Under the pieces are notes generated by a model that was not told where the DNA came from, ran no database searches, and saw nothing but the letters and a program-made list of their open reading frames with translations. This document shows, in pieces, positions 35,212 to 43,515 of a stretch of 64,000 nucleotides of DNA; within the stretch, counting starts at the first letter, position 1, and each line of letters starts with the position of its first letter. A program made the position numbers and the translations under genes. Source of the DNA: UBA4416 sp964541155 (GTDB lineage Bacteria > Bacteroidota > Bacteroidia > B-17B0 > Aurantibacillaceae); assembly GCA_964541155.1 (NCBI GenBank), contig CAZIPC010000004.1, positions 62,001 to 126,000 of the forward strand, in the 5' to 3' direction.

Positions 35212-36678
35212 ATGTCAATTTGGAGAATTAAACCAGTTTCTGCTTTTGAAGCAGATATGAAAAAAAGCGAATTAAAAAGAGTTCTTGGTAAGTGGAGTTT
35301 AACAGCTATAGGAATAGGTGCTATCATTGGAGGCGGTATATTTGTATTGACAGGAACCGGAGCTTATTTTCATGCAGGGCCTGCATTAGCTTTATCTTTT
35401 GTAATTGCTGGTATTGCATGTGTGTTTGCTGCATTATGTTATAGCGAGTTTGCAAGTATGATACCAGTTGAGGGTTCTGCATACGCATACGCTTATGGCA
35501 CTATTGGTGAAATGTTTGCTTGGATTATTGGATGGGGTTTAGTGTTAGAATATGCCATGGGATCAATGACAGTTGCTGTGAGCTGGAGTGGTTATTTTAA
35601 TAAATTTTTAGGATTATTTAATGTTCATTTGCCCGATTATTTAACTCAAGATCCAGGAAGTTACTCGGGTTCGGGTTTTTCAATGAATTTACCTGCTACT
35701 ATCATTGTATTATTAGTTACGGCATTATTAGTAAGAGGTACTAAAGAAGCTGCAAAGGCTAATAATATTATAGTTATTATTAAAATTTCAGCTGTTTTAT
35801 TTGTAATTATTGTAGGAGCTTTCTGTATTAATACAGCTAATTGGGTGCCATTTATTCCTGATGAAACAACTATTTTAGATCATGGAAAAGATCGTTTAGC
35901 TTACGGTTGGAATGGAATTATTTCGGGTGCCGCAGCAATATTTTTCGCGTATGTAGGTTTCGATGCCGTTTCTACACAAGCTGGCGAAGCTATTAATCCT
36001 AAAAAAGATGTGCCATTTGCTATTATCACATCGTTAATGGTATGTACAGCATTATATATATTAGTATCATTAGTGCTAACAGGCATGATGAGTTACAAAG
36101 ATTTTGATCCAATGGGCCCTTATCCAAACGCTATAAAAGCTCCAGTAGCTATGGCTTTTGAAATAGCAGGAATGCCTTGGGCAGTTTTTATTATTACAAT
36201 AGCTGCAACTGTAGGTTTAATATCTGTACTAATGGTTATGATGCTTGGGCAATCTCGTATCTTTTTGGGTATGTCAAAGGATGGTTTAATACCTAAATTC
36301 TTTTCAGAGTTGCATCCAGTAAATAAAACTCCATATAAAAACACCATGTTTCTTGGAATCATTATTGCCTTGGTAGCTGGTTTTACTCCTATTAGTACGT
36401 TGGCAGATATGACTAGCTTTGGAACACTATTTGCTTTTACTATGGTTTGTATTGCAGTTTGGTTATTAAGAGTGAAGCAACCCAATTTACAACGTAATTT
36501 TAAAGTGCCTGCACTTCCTATTATTGCAGTTTGTGGAATTTTAATAAATACATTTTTAATGATTAAACTTGATAAAGACGCTCAATTATTTTCTTTAGGA
36601 TGGTTAGCTCTAGGATTGATTATTTATTTTCTTTATAGTAAACGAAATAGTAATTTAGAAAAACAAGGTATTGAATGA
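35212..36678 (+). CDS. APC-family amino acid permease (CAT type)
   Basis: A 488-residue membrane transporter of the amino acid-polyamine-organocation superfamily. The CAT-like opening KRVLGKWSLTAIGIGAIIGGGIFVLTGTG contains the conserved glycine-rich unwound helix 1. ALCYSEFASMIPVEGSAYAYAYGTIGE and the helix 6 segment FFAYVGFDAVSTQAGEAINPKKDVPFAI are typical of cationic-type permeases. About 12-13 membrane segments are seen. The stop codon TGA overlaps an ATG (ATGA) belonging to the frame of the next permease. The substrate is unknown. Confidence 0.9.
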   Translation: MSIWRIKPVSAFEADMKKSELKRVLGKWSLTAIGIGAIIGGGIFVLTGTGAYFHAGPALALSFVIAGIACVFAALCYSEFASMIPVEGSAYAYAYGTIGEMFAWIIGWGLVLEYAMGSMTVAVSWSGYFNKFLGLFNVHLPDYLTQDPGSYSGSGFSMNLPATIIVLLVTALLVRGTKEAAKANNIIVIIKISAVLFVIIVGAFCINTANWVPFIPDETTILDHGKDRLAYGWNGIISGAAAIFFAYVGFDAVSTQAGEAINPKKDVPFAIITSLMVCTALYILVSLVLTGMMSYKDFDPMGPYPNAIKAPVAMAFEIAGMPWAVFIITIAATVGLISVLMVMMLGQSRIFLGMSKDGLIPKFFSELHPVNKTPYKNTMFLGIIIALVAGFTPISTLADMTSFGTLFAFTMVCIAVWLLRVKQPNLQRNFKVPALPIIAVCGILINTFLMIKLDKDAQLFSLGWLALGLIIYFLYSKRNSNLEKQGIE

Positions 36679-36725
36679 TACTATATATAGGTTTTAAAAT
36701 AATAAAACCTTGTAAAAAATACTCC

Positions 36726-38171
36726 ATGAAAAAATCCCTGAACTTATTTGATACCACGCTATTAGTAGCTGGCTCCATGATAGGCTCAGGGATTTTTATT
36801 GTAAGTGCAGATATTGCCAGAACAGTAGGTTCGTCAGGTTGGTTATTAGTAGTTTGGATGTTATCAGGATTGATAACTCTTTTTGCAGCGTTAAGCTACG
36901 GAGAGTTAGCAGGTATGATGCCTCAAGCAGGTGGGCAATTTGTTTATATAAAAAAAGCTTTTGGTGATTTAGTAGCGTTTATATATGGTTGGACAGTTTT
37001 TTTAGTAATACAAACAGGAGTTATAGCTGCTGTTGCAGTTGCTTTCGCGAAATTTACAGGAGTATTTATTCCATTTTTTGAAGAAGGAAATGTATTATTT
37101 CATGTATTAAAACTTGATATCACTAGCGCACAACTACTGGCAATCTTTATAATTATGTTACTTACTTTTATTAATACAAGAGGTGTTGAAAATGGAAAAG
37201 CTATTCAGCGCATATTTACTTCTGCCAAACTGATTGCTTTATTTGCTCTAATTAGTGTAGGGATTTATTATGGGTTTCATAATCCTATGTTTTTGTATAA
37301 TATGTCAGACGCTTGGGAAAGTAAGCAAGCAGTGTACAATACAGAAAATGGAATTTTTACCGGATTCCAATCTTTATCAGGAATGTCTTTAGCAACGGCT
37401 TTGGGTTTAGCCATGATAGGCTCTTTGTTTAGCAGTGATGCATGGAATAATGTAACATTTATTGCTGGTGAGGTAGATAATCCAAAACGAAATATCCCTT
37501 TAGGGTTATTTTTTGGTGTGTGTATTGTTACTCTATTATATGTGTTGGCTAATGTTGCTTATTTATGTTTGTTGCCTATTAATGGAAATGTAAACTCAAA
37601 CTCTGTAATTGAACAAGGGATTATGTTTGCTAAAAATGATAGAGTAGGTACAGCAGCTTTTTATGTTGTATTTGGTGATATTGCAAAATATATAATGGCA
37701 GCATTAATTATGATTTCAACGTTTGGCTGTAATAACGGATTAATATTAGCTGGTTCTCGTTTATTTCAATCAATGGCAAAAGATGGTTTGTTTTTTAAAA
37801 GCACGTCTAAACTTAATAAGTTTAATGTGCCTTCCAGAGCAATGATTCTTCAATGTATTTGGGCATCTTTACTATGTTTGAGTGGCTCTTATGGAGATTT
37901 ATTAGATTATTGTACGTTTTCATCATTAATTTTTTACATCATCACAATAACAGGATTATTTATTTTACGTAAAAAAATGCCTCATGCAGAAAGACCTTAT
38001 AAGGCTTTTGGTTATCCATTTATTCCAGCATTGTATATTGTTTTAACTTGTTTAATATGTTGCGATTTACTAGTTTACAAAACTTTTAATTGTGGAATGG
38101 GCTTATTAATAATGTTATTGGGTATTCCTGTTTATTTTATGTTTAAACGTTCTAAAAATGGCCTTTCGTAA
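36726..38171 (+). CDS. APC-family amino acid permease/exchanger (LAT-like)
   Basis: A 481-residue permease of the same superfamily but a different branch. MKKSLNLFDTTLLVAGSMIGSGIFIVSADIART at the N-terminus and SYGELAGMMPQAGGQFVYIKKAFG resemble the LAT/exchanger group; FSSDAWNNVTFIAGEVDNPKRNIPLGL is helix 6. An in-frame ATG at 36675 overlaps the upstream stop, but the added residues are hydrophobic-basic and unlike the family, so the ATG at 36726 is chosen. It shares little sequence with the preceding permease, so this is not a recent tandem duplication. Confidence 0.88.
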   Translation: MKKSLNLFDTTLLVAGSMIGSGIFIVSADIARTVGSSGWLLVVWMLSGLITLFAALSYGELAGMMPQAGGQFVYIKKAFGDLVAFIYGWTVFLVIQTGVIAAVAVAFAKFTGVFIPFFEEGNVLFHVLKLDITSAQLLAIFIIMLLTFINTRGVENGKAIQRIFTSAKLIALFALISVGIYYGFHNPMFLYNMSDAWESKQAVYNTENGIFTGFQSLSGMSLATALGLAMIGSLFSSDAWNNVTFIAGEVDNPKRNIPLGLFFGVCIVTLLYVLANVAYLCLLPINGNVNSNSVIEQGIMFAKNDRVGTAAFYVVFGDIAKYIMAALIMISTFGCNNGLILAGSRLFQSMAKDGLFFKSTSKLNKFNVPSRAMILQCIWASLLCLSGSYGDLLDYCTFSSLIFYIITITGLFILRKKMPHAERPYKAFGYPFIPALYIVLTCLICCDLLVYKTFNCGMGLLIMLLGIPVYFMFKRSKNGLS

Positions 38172-39090
38172 CATAAAATCGTTTCTATTTAATTTTTTTC
38201 ATTTTAATAAACAAGAACGCAATGGTGTGTTTGTTTTATCTATTATTATAACTTTTTTAATAATAATTAGGTTGGCTGTTCCAGTTATAACCCAACATGA
38301 AAATCAAATTATTTTGTATGAAAAACCGTTTACTAATATTAAAGATACTTTAACTATGAATAATTACGAGTCTTTAAATAAAAAAGTAATAGAACGTAGT
38401 GGTAATATTATAATAAATCATAAATTATTTGTTTTTAATCCAAATACAATATCTCAGTTAGATGCTGAAAGACTTGGATTTTCAAAGAAATTAAGCGCTA
38501 CGTTAATAAATTTTAGAAATAAAGGTGGTAAATTTTATAAGCCCCAAGATTTAAAAAAATTATATGGAATGTCTTCAATATTGTTTCATCATCTTGAGCC
38601 ATATATATTAATATCTAATTTAACTCAGGCATATAAAAAAGATACTATACATTCTGTTTTTCAAAAGAAAGTTGAAAAAAATAAGATATTAAAAGAATCA
38701 ATCGAAATTAATTCTGCTGATAGTTTATCGATAGTTTATTTAAAAGGTATAGGCCCCAGCTTCACCAAACGAATTATAAAATACAGAACCGTTTTGGGTG
38801 GATTTCATTCAATTAATCAATTAAAAGAAATATATGGAATGACTGATAGTTTATTTGATAATTTAGTATCACAAATCAAAATAGATCCTAATTTAATTAC
38901 TAAAATTCAAATTAATTCTATAGACTTTAATACATTAAGAAAACATCCCTATTTTAATTTTCAATCAGCTCAAGCAGTTGTTAATTATCGTCTAAAACAT
39001 GGACGATTAACTCAAAAAGAATTTGAAAAAATAGGAATTTTTAGCGAAGAAAAAATGCAGTTAATTTTACCATACTTAATGTATAATTAA
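38158..39090 (+). CDS. ComEA-like helix-hairpin-helix membrane protein
   Basis: A 310-residue protein with one N-terminal membrane segment (about 23-42) and an outward-facing region carrying helix-hairpin-helix DNA-binding units. The first is NPNTISQLDAERLGFSKKLSATLINFRNKGGKFYKPQDLKKLYGM (about 98-142). The second is INSADSLSIVYLKGIGPSFTKRIIKYRTVLGGFHSINQLKEIYGM (about 183-227). A third, more divergent, lies near the C-terminus. ComEA captures DNA during transformation, but in this phylum such proteins are often of unknown role. The ATG is 14 bases inside the permease gene. Confidence 0.8.
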   Translation: MAFRNIKSFLFNFFHFNKQERNGVFVLSIIITFLIIIRLAVPVITQHENQIILYEKPFTNIKDTLTMNNYESLNKKVIERSGNIIINHKLFVFNPNTISQLDAERLGFSKKLSATLINFRNKGGKFYKPQDLKKLYGMSSILFHHLEPYILISNLTQAYKKDTIHSVFQKKVEKNKILKESIEINSADSLSIVYLKGIGPSFTKRIIKYRTVLGGFHSINQLKEIYGMTDSLFDNLVSQIKIDPNLITKIQINSIDFNTLRKHPYFNFQSAQAVVNYRLKHGRLTQKEFEKIGIFSEEKMQLILPYLMYN

Positions 39091-39133
39091 TTTTTACAAG
39101 TTAAATCAATATTAATTTGTTATTAATTTTCAT

Positions 39134-39164
39134 TTTGTTCGTTCCTACTAAAAACGTACTTTTA
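39134..39164 (+). promoter_or_regulatory. Candidate promoter for the sugar-nucleotide dehydratase gene
   Basis: TTTG (39134-39137), a 19-base spacer and TACTTTTA (39157-39164) match the Bacteroidota promoter consensus with one mismatch in the last base. The ATG at 39170 would lie only about 6 bases after the -7 box, so the transcript would have almost no leader, or the promoter is not the real one. Confidence 0.3.
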
Positions 39165-39169
39165 CAAGG

Positions 39170-41059
39170 ATGCATAAAATACTCGAATATTTTTGGAAAT
39201 ATAATTTACCAAGATGGTCAATTTTAATTATTGATTTAATTATATGCGCTTTTTCATTAACACTTGCCTTTTTTTTAAGGTTTAACTTTAAAGAAATACC
39301 AGTTGAAGATTTTAAAAATTTACCCTACGATTATATAATTTTATTAGGAATAAGAGCAGTTTCTTTTTTTATTTCAAAAACATATAAAGGCGTAGTGAGG
39401 TACACGGGGTCAAGTGATGCTATGCGTATTTTTAAAGTGGTTGTAATTGGTAGCTTTTTATTAGTTTTAGTTAATTTTATTACCTTTTATATCCTATTAG
39501 GATATTATATTATACCCACAGCTATTATTATTATAGATGCTTTAGTTACTTTATTTTTAATGATAAGTTCTCGATTGGCAATTAAGGCTATATATTTTGA
39601 AAATAAAAATCCAGAAAAACAAAAATCTCAAGTAATTATATATGGAGCAGGAGAAAGTGGTATAATTACTAAACGTACTTTAGATAGAGATGTTGCTGTT
39701 AAGTATAAAGTAGTTGGCTTTATGGATGATGATGAAAAGAAAAAAGGAAGAAGTTTAGAGGGGGTATTTATTTATCCAACATCTAAATTATCTGATTTAA
39801 TAAATGAAAATAATATAGAATCAGTTATTATAAGTATTCAAAATTTAGCACCGCACAAAAAAAATAATGTCATTGAGGAGTGTTTAAAATATGGAGTTAA
39901 GGTTTTAAATGTTCCACCAGTTACTAAATGGATAAACGGAGAATTAAGTTTTAATCAAATTAAGAGTATTAATATTGAAGAGTTATTAGAAAGAGATCCA
40001 ATTACATTAGATACCGCATTAATAAATGAACAAATAAATAATAAGGTTGTATTAATTACTGGTTCTGCAGGCTCAATTGGTAGTGAGTTAGCAAGACAAT
40101 GCGCTAAATTTAATCCTAAATTATTAGTGCTTTTAGACCAAGCAGAAAGTCCTTTACATGATTTAGAATTAGAGTTTAATGAAAACATTACATCGGTTAA
40201 ATTTGAAGTTGTAATTGGCGATGTTCGAAATAAAGATAGAATGCAAAATGTATTTAATACATTTAAACCAAACATCGTTTTTCATGCAGCCGCATACAAA
40301 CACGTACCCATGATGGAAAATAATCCATCAGAATCCATCTTAACTAATATTTTAGGCACTAAAACAGTTGCCGATTTATCTGCTCATTTTGGAATAGATA
40401 AATTTGTGATGATATCTACAGATAAAGCTGTTAACCCAACAAATGTTATGGGTGCATCCAAACGTATTGCCGAAATTTACACTCAAAGTTTAGGTAAAGT
40501 ATCTAAAACAAAATTTATTACAACTCGTTTTGGTAATGTTTTAGGGTCTAATGGCTCAGTCATTCCAAGATTTAAAAAACAGATAGATGCTGGAGGTCCA
40601 ATAACAATTACTCACCCAGAAATCACACGTTTTTTTATGACCATTCCAGAGGCTTGTCAATTAGTTTTAGAAGCTGGGTGTATGGGACAAGGAGGTGAGA
40701 TATTTGTGTTTGATATGGGACAATCTGTTAAAATTGTTGATTTAGCTAGAAAAATGATTAAACTTTCTGGATTAAAAGAAGATGTTGATATTAAAATTAT
40801 TTATACAGGATTAAGGCCTGGAGAAAAACTATACGAAGAATTATTGGCAAGTACTGAAAATACACTACCAACACATCATCATCAAATATTAGTTGGTAAA
40901 GTTCGCCAATATGAATTTACCGAAGTGGCTAATTTTATAAATGAATTAATATTATTATTTAATACTCAAGATAATAAACGAATTGTTTCTAAAATGAAAG
41001 AAATAGTACCTGAATTTGTAAGTAATAATTCAGTGTTTCAAACCTTAGATAAAAATTAA
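39170..41059 (+). CDS. FlaA1/CapD-type membrane-bound UDP-sugar 4,6-dehydratase/epimerase
   Basis: A 629-residue protein of the WbpM/PglF/CapD family, which makes UDP-4-keto-6-deoxy sugars for capsule, O-antigen or glycoprotein glycans. It has four N-terminal membrane helices (about 15-130), a first Rossmann domain (VIIYGAGESG), and the catalytic second Rossmann domain with TGSAGSIGSELA near residue 300, STDKAVNPTNVMGASKR, and TRFGNVLGSNGSVIP. In the usual YxxxK position there is M rather than Y (VMGASKR), which is normal for this membrane-bound subfamily. No glycosyltransferases are adjacent. Confidence 0.92.
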   Translation: MHKILEYFWKYNLPRWSILIIDLIICAFSLTLAFFLRFNFKEIPVEDFKNLPYDYIILLGIRAVSFFISKTYKGVVRYTGSSDAMRIFKVVVIGSFLLVLVNFITFYILLGYYIIPTAIIIIDALVTLFLMISSRLAIKAIYFENKNPEKQKSQVIIYGAGESGIITKRTLDRDVAVKYKVVGFMDDDEKKKGRSLEGVFIYPTSKLSDLINENNIESVIISIQNLAPHKKNNVIEECLKYGVKVLNVPPVTKWINGELSFNQIKSINIEELLERDPITLDTALINEQINNKVVLITGSAGSIGSELARQCAKFNPKLLVLLDQAESPLHDLELEFNENITSVKFEVVIGDVRNKDRMQNVFNTFKPNIVFHAAAYKHVPMMENNPSESILTNILGTKTVADLSAHFGIDKFVMISTDKAVNPTNVMGASKRIAEIYTQSLGKVSKTKFITTRFGNVLGSNGSVIPRFKKQIDAGGPITITHPEITRFFMTIPEACQLVLEAGCMGQGGEIFVFDMGQSVKIVDLARKMIKLSGLKEDVDIKIIYTGLRPGEKLYEELLASTENTLPTHHHQILVGKVRQYEFTEVANFINELILLFNTQDNKRIVSKMKEIVPEFVSNNSVFQTLDKN

Positions 41060-41176
41060 AATTATCATAACCTTGATATTATATTAATAATAAACATTCC
41101 TAAGTAGCAAAGTTTTGATAAAATATAATAATCTATTAGTTTAATAACGATATATCCTAAAACAGTAGTTTTAAAT

Positions 41177-42814
41177 ATGAAAAAAATAGTGTTTTTTTTA
41201 ATGCTTGTTAATAGTTTGCAATCTCAAACTAAATCAATTGAAGTAAAAGAATTTAAACAACCGAAGTTAGTAGTTGGTATTGTTGTTGATCAAATGCGTC
41301 AAGATTATATTTATCGTTATTGGAATAAATTTGGAAATGGTGGTTTTAAAAAACTAATCAATGAAGGGTATTTTTATAAAAATGCACATTATAATTATGT
41401 GCCAACATATACTGGACCTGGGCACGCTTCTATCTATACAGGAACTACACCATCCACACATGGTATTATTGCAAACGATTGGTTTATAAAAGAAACTGGA
41501 AAAATAACATATTGTACAGATGATAACTCAGTAAAATCAATTGGTACAGAAAGTAAAGCAGGTTTAATGTCACCAAAAAATTTGTTAGTAACTACTATTG
41601 GCGACGAATTAAAAATTAATACCAATCAAAAATCAAAAGTATTTGCTATTTCATTAAAAGATAGAAGTTCTATATTACCAGCAGGGCATAGCGCTAATGG
41701 TGCTTTTTGGTTTGATGGATCTAATGGAAAATTTATATCAAGTTCTCATTACATGAATCAATTACCTGAGTGGGTAAATGAATTTAATAAATTAGAGTTA
41801 GCAAAAAAGTATCTTTCAAAAGGATGGAATACACTTTATTCAATTAATAATTATACAGAAAGTATTTCAGATCAAAATAATTATGAAATGGCTCCTAATA
41901 AAAAAGATACTGCTATATTCCCTTATCAATATAATACTCAATTAGAAAAAAATAATTTTGAAATTATTAAAGCAACTCCATACGGCAATACAATTACAAA
42001 GGATTTAGCATTAGCGTGCTTAAAAGCCGAACAATTAGGTAAATCAAATCAAACAGATATGTTATGTGTTAGTTTCTCATCAACAGATTACGTTGGACAT
42101 TCTTACGGACCTAGAAGTGTTGAAATAGAAGATGTTTATTTAAGATTAGATAAAGATTTAGAAGAGATGATTAATATACTAAATAATACTATAGGTAAAG
42201 ATAATTATGTTTTATTTTTAACAGCAGATCATGGAGCTTGTGATGTTCCAGCGCATTTAATGGATTTAAAAATACCAGGAGGATATGTTAATACGGAAGA
42301 TTTAATTAAAAAAACAAAAACATTTTGTCAAAACCAATTTGGCGATAGTTTAATTTTATCACTAACTAATCAGCAATTGTTTTTAAATGAAAGTAAAATA
42401 AATTTATTGAAAATTAATAAATCTCTAATAGAAAATGAGTTGGCTAATTTTTTATTAACCATAAATGGAGTTGCAGAAGCATATCCTTCAGAGGTTTTAA
42501 AATATGAAAATTACACTGAAGGTTCCTTCAAATATTTACTTCAAAAAGGCTATAATCATGTAAAGAGTGGCAATGTTGTATTTTCATATAATCCGGCATG
42601 GATGGAATATCATGATAAAGGCACTACGCATGGAGCGTCTTATAGTTATGATACACATGTGCCAGTTTTATTTTATGGTTTTGGAATCACTAAAGGCAGT
42701 TCAGTTAAAAAAATAAATGTAGTTGATATTGCGCCTACTATTTCTATGATGTTACATATATCATTTCCAAATGGAACAACAGGTAAACCGTTAGAAGAAC
42801 TATTTGTTAAATAA
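41177..42814 (+). CDS. pafA: PafA-type alkaline phosphatase
   Basis: A 545-residue secreted phosphomonoesterase of the PafA type, with a signal peptide (about 1-17). The catalytic residues of the known Elizabethkingia PafA are all recognisable: zinc ligand D38 (GIVVDQM), nucleophile T79 (PTYTGPGHAS), N100 (GIIANDW), K161/R163 (LKDRSSILPAGH, equivalent to K162/R164), the SSTDYVGHSYGP and TADHGA metal ligands, and the late His in THGASYSYDTHVP. It is expected to release phosphate from monoesters in the periplasm, and is known in the family to be insensitive to phosphate inhibition. The gene is followed at 4 bases by a Sua5-like gene. Confidence 0.95.
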   Translation: MKKIVFFLMLVNSLQSQTKSIEVKEFKQPKLVVGIVVDQMRQDYIYRYWNKFGNGGFKKLINEGYFYKNAHYNYVPTYTGPGHASIYTGTTPSTHGIIANDWFIKETGKITYCTDDNSVKSIGTESKAGLMSPKNLLVTTIGDELKINTNQKSKVFAISLKDRSSILPAGHSANGAFWFDGSNGKFISSSHYMNQLPEWVNEFNKLELAKKYLSKGWNTLYSINNYTESISDQNNYEMAPNKKDTAIFPYQYNTQLEKNNFEIIKATPYGNTITKDLALACLKAEQLGKSNQTDMLCVSFSSTDYVGHSYGPRSVEIEDVYLRLDKDLEEMINILNNTIGKDNYVLFLTADHGACDVPAHLMDLKIPGGYVNTEDLIKKTKTFCQNQFGDSLILSLTNQQLFLNESKINLLKINKSLIENELANFLLTINGVAEAYPSEVLKYENYTEGSFKYLLQKGYNHVKSGNVVFSYNPAWMEYHDKGTTHGASYSYDTHVPVLFYGFGITKGSSVKKINVVDIAPTISMMLHISFPNGTTGKPLEELFVK

Positions 42815-42817
42815 TAC

Positions 42818-43441
42818 ATGTTTCTAAGAATAAATCATAACAATCCAAATTTGAAAGACATTCAGTTAATTGCAGAATGTCTAAAAAATGATGGCGTTAT
42901 CATTTATCCAACAGATACAGTTTATTCTATCGGATGTGACATTACTAAACCAAAGGCCATTGAAAAATTATGTCGAATAAAAAATATTAAACCTGAAAAA
43001 GCTAATTTTTCATTTGTTTGTAGTGATTTAAGTCAGTTATCAAATTACAGTAGGCCAATTCCAAATGCTATATTTCGAATTATGAAAAAAGCTTTACCAG
43101 GACCTTACACTTTTATTTTAGAAGCAAATAATAATGTTCCCAAGCTATTAAAACAAAATAAAAAAACCGTAGGTATTAGAGTTCCAAATAATGCAATTTG
43201 TAAAGCAATTATTGAAGAATTAGGTAATCCTATCATAACTACAAGTTTACATAACCCTAATGATGATATCATGGATTATTTCGCAGATCCTACAGTTATT
43301 TACAATGAGTATGAACACAAAGTTGATATAGTAATTGATGGAGGCTTTGGTAATTTATATGCATCAACAGTTATTGATTGTTCAACAGATGAAATTGTAG
43401 TTTTAAGAGAAGGCTTAGGTAGTTTGGAAGGAATAATATAA
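42818..43441 (+). CDS. Sua5/YciO/YrdC-family L-threonylcarbamoyladenylate synthase-like protein
   Basis: A 207-residue YrdC-fold protein. It carries GVIIYPTDTVYSIGCDITKPKAIEKLCRIKNI, the ATP/threonine-binding KR motif region, PGPYTFILEANNNVPK, TVGIRVPNNAICKAIIEELG and PIITTSLHNPND. Members make threonylcarbamoyl-AMP for the t6A tRNA modification. Sequence features resemble the YciO branch, whose role in t6A is less certain than that of YrdC/TsaC. No tsa gene is adjacent. It follows pafA closely. Confidence 0.82.
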   Translation: MFLRINHNNPNLKDIQLIAECLKNDGVIIYPTDTVYSIGCDITKPKAIEKLCRIKNIKPEKANFSFVCSDLSQLSNYSRPIPNAIFRIMKKALPGPYTFILEANNNVPKLLKQNKKTVGIRVPNNAICKAIIEELGNPIITTSLHNPNDDIMDYFADPTVIYNEYEHKVDIVIDGGFGNLYASTVIDCSTDEIVVLREGLGSLEGII

Positions 43442-43464
43442 TAAAATAACGTTTAAAAATTCAA

Positions 43465-43495
43465 TTTGTTATTTGTATAATTCGTAGTAACTTAG
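43465..43495 (+). promoter_or_regulatory. Candidate promoter for the PorE-like gene
   Basis: TTTG (43465-43468), 19 bases and TAACTTAG (43488-43495) fit the Bacteroidota promoter form with one mismatch (A for T in the third T of TTTG). It lies 20 bases before the ATG at 43516. Confidence 0.35.
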
Positions 43496-43515
43496 TGCCT
43501 TAAAACAAAAACTAT

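Noticed and set aside
36675..38171. ATG at 36675 as start of the second APC permease
   Set aside because: The 17 extra residues are unlike the family N-terminus; MKKSLNLFDTTLLV at 36726 matches the expected opening.
35212..38171. Recent tandem duplication of APC permeases
   Set aside because: The two proteins belong to different branches (CAT-like and LAT-like) and share only superfamily features.
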